The notes under the pieces: generated by a model
Told to the model about the DNA's origin: nothing
The model's input: the letters and a program-made list of their open reading frames with translations, nothing else
Databases searched by the model: none
Assembly: GCA_947374705.1 (NCBI GenBank)
Contig: CANCDA010000140.1
Span: 1 to 6,401, forward strand
Direction of reading: 5' to 3'
Source: Comamonadaceae bacterium
Lineage (GTDB): Bacteria; Pseudomonadota; Gammaproteobacteria; Burkholderiales; Burkholderiaceae_C
DNA: 6,401 bases
Part shown: positions 5,101 to 6,401 of the stretch, in pieces
How positions within the stretch are numbered: position 1 is the first letter of the stretch
Layout: the number at the start of each line of letters is the position of its first letter
Program-made: the position numbers and the translations under genes

Positions 5101-6401
5101 AGCAGCCCGGCCTTTGCAGCGCCCAGCACCAACCCCTATGGCCTGGCGAATGTGGGCATCTCCGCCAGCCCCAGCTTTGTGGACATCGACGGTGACGGTG
5201 ATCTGGATGCCTTTATCGGTAACAAAACTGGCAACATGGTGGTGCAGCTGAACACCCCCGTGGCCCCGGTCACCAGCAGCACCGCCAACGGCACTTATGG
5301 TGTGGGCAGCGTGATCACGCTGGCGGTGGCGTTTAATGAGAACGTCATCGTCAACACCAGTGGTGGCACACCCACCTTGCTGTTAGAAACGGGCACCACA
5401 GACCGCAATGCCACCTACTCAGGTGGCTCAGGCGGCAAGGTCTTGAGCTTTACGTACACAGTGCAAGCAGGCGACACCAGCGCAGACTTAACCCAGCAAA
5501 GCAGCAGCGCATTGGTGTTGAACGGCGGTACCATCAAAGACGCCGCAGGCAACAACGCTATTTTGACCCTGGCCGCACCTGCGGCGGCAGGCTCGCTCGG
5601 GGCCAATGCGGCTATCGTGATTGACGCCCCTTCGCCCACCATCACCAGCGCCACTTACGACGCCAGCACCGGCGTCTTGACCGTGACGGCAGCCAATATG
5701 GTGACCGCCGACACGATTGATGTAACCAAGCTGAGCCTGGAAGGCCAAGGAGGCGGCAGTTACACATTAACGAACGCAACCTCGAACCCAAGCGCCATCA
5801 GCGCCACGACCTTTAGCGTGACTTTGGGTACAGCCGACAGGTTGGCCGTCAATGGCGTGCTCAACAAAAATGCCACAACGGCGGTGGACGGCACCTCCTT
5901 CAACCTGGCTGGTGCGGCCAACTGGGACATCACAGCCAGCGCACTCGCTGACTTAAGCGGCAATGGCGTGACGGTGAGCAGCGTCACCGCACCTACCATC
6001 ACCAGCGCTACTTATGACGGTACGACCCACGTGTTTACCGTCACGGGCACAAATCTGGTGAAGACTGTCGGCACAACGAACGACATCACCATTTCCACAT
6101 TGACCATCATTGGTGAAGGCAATGCGACCCGCACGCTGAGCACCACGAGCAATGTGGAGGTCACCAGTGACACCAGTTTTACCTTTACCCTTGCCGGTGC
6201 TGACATTGCGGCGGTGGATGCGCTGTTGAATAAAAACGGCTCGACGTCCAACACCAGCGGCACCTTCTATAACCTGGCTGCGGCTGACGACTGGAACAGC
6301 GTCATCACCGGCGGCAACATCGCCGACCTGTTGGGCAATGCCGTGACGGTAAGCAACGTGGCTGTGCCCACCATCACCAGCGCCACCTATGACGTCAACA
6401 C
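2110..6401 (+). CDS. Giant modular adhesin-like protein: DUF4347, Ig-like, FG-GAP and SwmB repeats (3' partial)
   Basis: The frame is open for 1430 codons and runs off the window. Visible domains by residue: DUF4347 (about 17-185); Ig-like A1 (187-309); five FG-GAP/VCBS repeats (323-589); Ig-like A2 (590-710); a SwmB-type domain (711-824); four FG-GAP repeats (840-1049); Ig-like A3 (1050-1172); then a different beta-rich repeat (1176-1294, 1295-1419, and a third from 1420). Composition is rich in Ala, Gly, Ser, Thr, Asn and Asp and poor in Lys and Arg, typical of large calcium-binding surface proteins. No Sec signal peptide is seen: the N-terminus is polar and goes straight into DUF4347. Proteins of this plan usually have C-terminal RTX repeats and use type I secretion, which is inference here because the C-terminus is missing. 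ATG 2110 is the only in-frame ATG that precedes DUF4347 after the upstream stop at 2026; GTG 2035 is an alternative. Likely role is adhesion or biofilm matrix; the ligand is unknown. Confidence 0.93.
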   Translation, partial: MTNATSTAATPAPSPITAVLFIDSRVPDLQMLINAAAPGTRVVILQADQDGVAQMAQALLGLTGLASISVLSHGNAGMLLLGDGPLYAGNLQAHSADLACIGLTLASGGDLLLYGCNVGAGDSGAQFVADLASLTGADVAASSNNTGGSDASGSSGDWALEITRGNIDQAPVLDTLSLSHYDHLLAAPTVTSVTSSSANGTYKVGDAISIQVNFSAVVNVGSGTPSLTLETGSIDRAATYTGGTGSSTLSFSYTVQTGDTSADLDQIASSALHLNGASIQDAALTNAVLTLAAPGAAGSLGANKAIVIDGMAPHGTSPVFASPSTNPYGLLNVGLYASPSFVDIDGDGDLDALIGNSAGNTVVQLNTGSASSPAFAAPSTNPYGLAGVGSYARPSFVDIDGDGDLDALIGNNVGNTLVQLNTGSASSPAFAAPSTNPYGLTDVGNRASPSLIDIDGDGDLDALIGNSAGNTLVQLNTGSASSPAFAAPSTNPYGLASVIGGIASPSFVDIDGDGDLDALIGNFSGNIVVQLNTGSASSPAFAAATTNPYGLASVIGSYASPSFVDIDGDGDLDALIGSNVGQTKVQLNNPVAPVTSSTANGTYGVGSVITLAVAFNENVLVTGSPTLLLETGSTDRNATYSGGSGGKVLSFSYTVQAGDTSADLTQQSSSALVLNGGTIKDAAGNNAILSLAAPAATGSLGANAAIVIDTMVIDTMPPVYESASVNGNQLVMHYTETNTLDAVNIAPTSAFAVVSGGAANAVTAVAVNATAKTVTLTLSTAVTNGQAVTLAYTDPGVGNDANAVQDAAGNDAASFTATAVSNNTPIPARPHGALPVFASPSTNPYGLANVGVYASPSLVDIDGDGDLDALIGNSAGNTLVQLNTGSASSPAFAAAITNPYGLMNLGASANPSFVDIDGDGDLDALIGNSAGNTVVQLNTGSASSPAFAAPSTNPYGLANVGFSASPSLVDIDGDGDLDALIGNNAGNTVVQLNTGSASSPAFAAPSTNPYGLANVGISASPSFVDIDGDGDLDAFIGNKTGNMVVQLNTPVAPVTSSTANGTYGVGSVITLAVAFNENVIVNTSGGTPTLLLETGTTDRNATYSGGSGGKVLSFTYTVQAGDTSADLTQQSSSALVLNGGTIKDAAGNNAILTLAAPAAAGSLGANAAIVIDAPSPTITSATYDASTGVLTVTAANMVTADTIDVTKLSLEGQGGGSYTLTNATSNPSAISATTFSVTLGTADRLAVNGVLNKNATTAVDGTSFNLAGAANWDITASALADLSGNGVTVSSVTAPTITSATYDGTTHVFTVTGTNLVKTVGTTNDITISTLTIIGEGNATRTLSTTSNVEVTSDTSFTFTLAGADIAAVDALLNKNGSTSNTSGTFYNLAAADDWNSVITGGNIADLLGNAVTVSNVAVPTITSATYDVN
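2158..2664 (+). other. DUF4347 domain with His/Cys dyad-like motifs
   Basis: Residues about 17-185 of the giant protein match the DUF4347 pattern: VLFIDSRVPDLQ (19-30), an alternating hydrophobic strand RVVIL with QADQDG, then SISVLSHGNAG (67-77) and DLLLYGCNVGAG (110-121), followed by LTGADVAAS and a closing WALE. The domain is typically found at the N-terminus of long repetitive calcium-binding proteins; its biochemical role is, to my knowledge, not settled. H73 follows a hydrophobic strand and precedes Gly, and C116 follows another hydrophobic strand. This is the arrangement used by clan CD cysteine peptidases and CHAT domains, so a proteolytic or self-processing role is possible but inferred. 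Confidence 0.82.
2668..3036 (+). repeat. Ig-like repeat A1 of the giant protein
   Basis: Residues 187-309 form a beta-rich domain beginning APTVTSVTSSSANGTY, with a mid-domain core LTLETGSIDRAATY and a conserved end AGSLGANKAIVID. The same domain recurs at 3877-4239 (A2) and 5257-5625 (A3). A1 is clearly more diverged from A2 and A3 than these are from each other; for example it has SIQDAALTNAVLTL where the others have TIKDAAGNNAIL. The domain type is common as a stalk or spacer in large bacterial surface proteins. Confidence 0.8.
3076..3876 (+). repeat. FG-GAP/VCBS repeat array 1, five units of 165-168 bp
   Basis: Five in-frame tandem units start at 3076, 3241, 3406, 3571 and 3739, so periods are 165, 165, 165 and 168 bp. 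The fourth and fifth units carry one extra codon. Each protein unit runs PSTNPYGL, ASPSFV, DIDGDGDLDALIGN, VVQLNTG, SASSPAFAA. The calcium-loop motif starts at 3136, 3301, 3466, 3634 and 3802. FG-GAP/VCBS units form blades of integrin-like beta-propellers and bind calcium through the D-x-D-G-D-G-D loop. The DNA is nearly identical between units, including third codon positions, which suggests recent expansion or homogenisation. Confidence 0.92.
3877..4239 (+). repeat. Ig-like repeat A2
   Basis: This is the second copy of the Ig-like domain (residues 590-710), following directly on FG-GAP array 1. It begins PVAPVTSSTANGTYGVG and ends GANAAIVIDT. It is very close to A3 at the DNA level: 79 consecutive bases (4099-4177) are identical to 5488-5566, and the first 89 bases differ at only three positions. 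A3 carries three additional codons in the loop after the NENV motif (NTSGG-type sequence where A2 has TGS). Confidence 0.88.
4228..4257 (+). repeat. 15-bp perfect tandem duplication at a domain junction
   Basis: GTTATTGACACCATG occurs twice back to back (4228-4242 and 4243-4257), encoding VIDTM twice. It keeps the reading frame and sits exactly where Ig-like A2 ends and the SwmB-type domain begins (whose usual linker is I-D-T-x-x-P-P). The likely origin is replication slippage. Confidence 0.95.
4240..4581 (+). other. SwmB-type (SWM repeat) domain of the giant protein
   Basis: Residues 711-824 follow the known SwmB/SWM repeat pattern: PPVYESASVNGNQLVMHYTE, then AFAVV, VTAVAVN, KTVTLTLSTAV, VTLAYTDP and the end NDANAVQDAAGNDAASF. 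Such domains occur in tandem in very large cyanobacterial and proteobacterial surface proteins. Only one copy occurs in this window, placed between the two copies of the duplicated FG-GAP/Ig module. Its own function is structural as far as is known. Confidence 0.82.
4627..5256 (+). repeat. FG-GAP/VCBS repeat array 2, four units of 165 bp
   Basis: Four tandem units start at 4627, 4792, 4957 and 5122 with an exact 165-bp period. Calcium-loop motifs start at 4687, 4852, 5017 and 5182; the last reads DIDGDGDLDAFIGN, with Phe for Leu. The array is preceded by PHGALPVFAS, nearly the same lead-in as array 1 (PHGTSPVFAS at 3049). Units match those of array 1 very closely at the DNA level, so the two arrays share a recent origin. 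Confidence 0.92.
5257..5625 (+). repeat. Ig-like repeat A3
   Basis: This is the third copy of the Ig-like domain (residues 1050-1172), ending GANAAIVID. It follows FG-GAP array 2 just as A2 follows array 1. It differs from A2 mainly by three extra codons after the FNENV motif and scattered silent changes. It leads directly into the C-terminal repeat family rather than into a SwmB domain. Confidence 0.88.
5635..6401 (+). repeat. PTITSATYD-type beta repeats, two full units plus the start of a third
   Basis: Units start at 5635 and 5992 and a third begins at 6367, giving lengths of 119 and 125 residues. Each begins PTITSATYD, continues with a V-T-V/F-T-V-T strand, a E-G-x-x-x-x-T-L segment, F-S/T-V/F-T-L, a conserved LNKN, F-N/Y-NLA, A-x-x-W and L-x-GN-x-VTVS. 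This type is seen in long proteobacterial repeat proteins; I cannot name a Pfam family with certainty. Unlike the FG-GAP units, the copies are well diverged in DNA. More copies probably follow beyond the window. Confidence 0.85.

Noticed and set aside
3076..5256. CRISPR-like regular repeats
   Set aside because: The 165-bp period is a whole number of codons, units are contiguous without unique spacers, and they encode FG-GAP protein repeats.
5760..6263. Minus-strand open frames of about 80 codons opposite the C-terminal repeats
   Set aside because: They are hydrophobic-looking shadows of Thr/Ala/Asn-rich plus-strand repeats and lack supporting motifs.

Overview
The window is GC-rich, and its gene content fits a Gram-negative proteobacterium. 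Codon choice and the style of the two-component and repeat proteins point most naturally to Burkholderiales (Comamonadaceae-like). That placement is an impression from sequence style, not a database result.

Layout, all on the + strand. (1) Bases 1-142 are the last 46 codons of a LuxR/NarL-type response regulator, essentially its DNA-binding helix-turn-helix. (2) Four bases later, 147-1925 encodes a complete 592-residue membrane-bound hybrid sensor histidine kinase with a multi-pass membrane domain, HisKA, HATPase and a C-terminal receiver. The two genes look like one operon. (3) Bases 1926-2109 are an intergenic gap carrying a perfect 10-bp inverted repeat just after the kinase stop. (4) From 2110 to the end of the window one reading frame stays open (1430 complete codons, no stop). 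It is the N-terminal part of a giant modular surface or secreted protein.

The giant protein reads, in order: a DUF4347 domain with no Sec signal peptide; an Ig-like domain (A1); five FG-GAP/VCBS-type repeats of 55-56 residues, each with a calcium-loop motif DIDGDGDLDA; Ig-like A2; one SwmB-type (SWM repeat) domain; four more FG-GAP repeats; Ig-like A3; then two full copies, and the start of a third, of another beta-rich repeat of 119-125 residues starting PTITSATYD. The architecture resembles RTX-type adhesins exported by type I secretion, but the C-terminus that would prove this lies outside the window.

The most notable points are: a His/Cys pair in the DUF4347 domain that looks like a clan CD cysteine-peptidase dyad (H73, C116); a large internal duplication of a composite module (FG-GAP array plus Ig domain); and near-identical 165-bp DNA repeats that suggest recent expansion. 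No RNA gene, mobile element or CRISPR array was seen. The two-component pair could regulate the adhesin next door, but only adjacency supports that.
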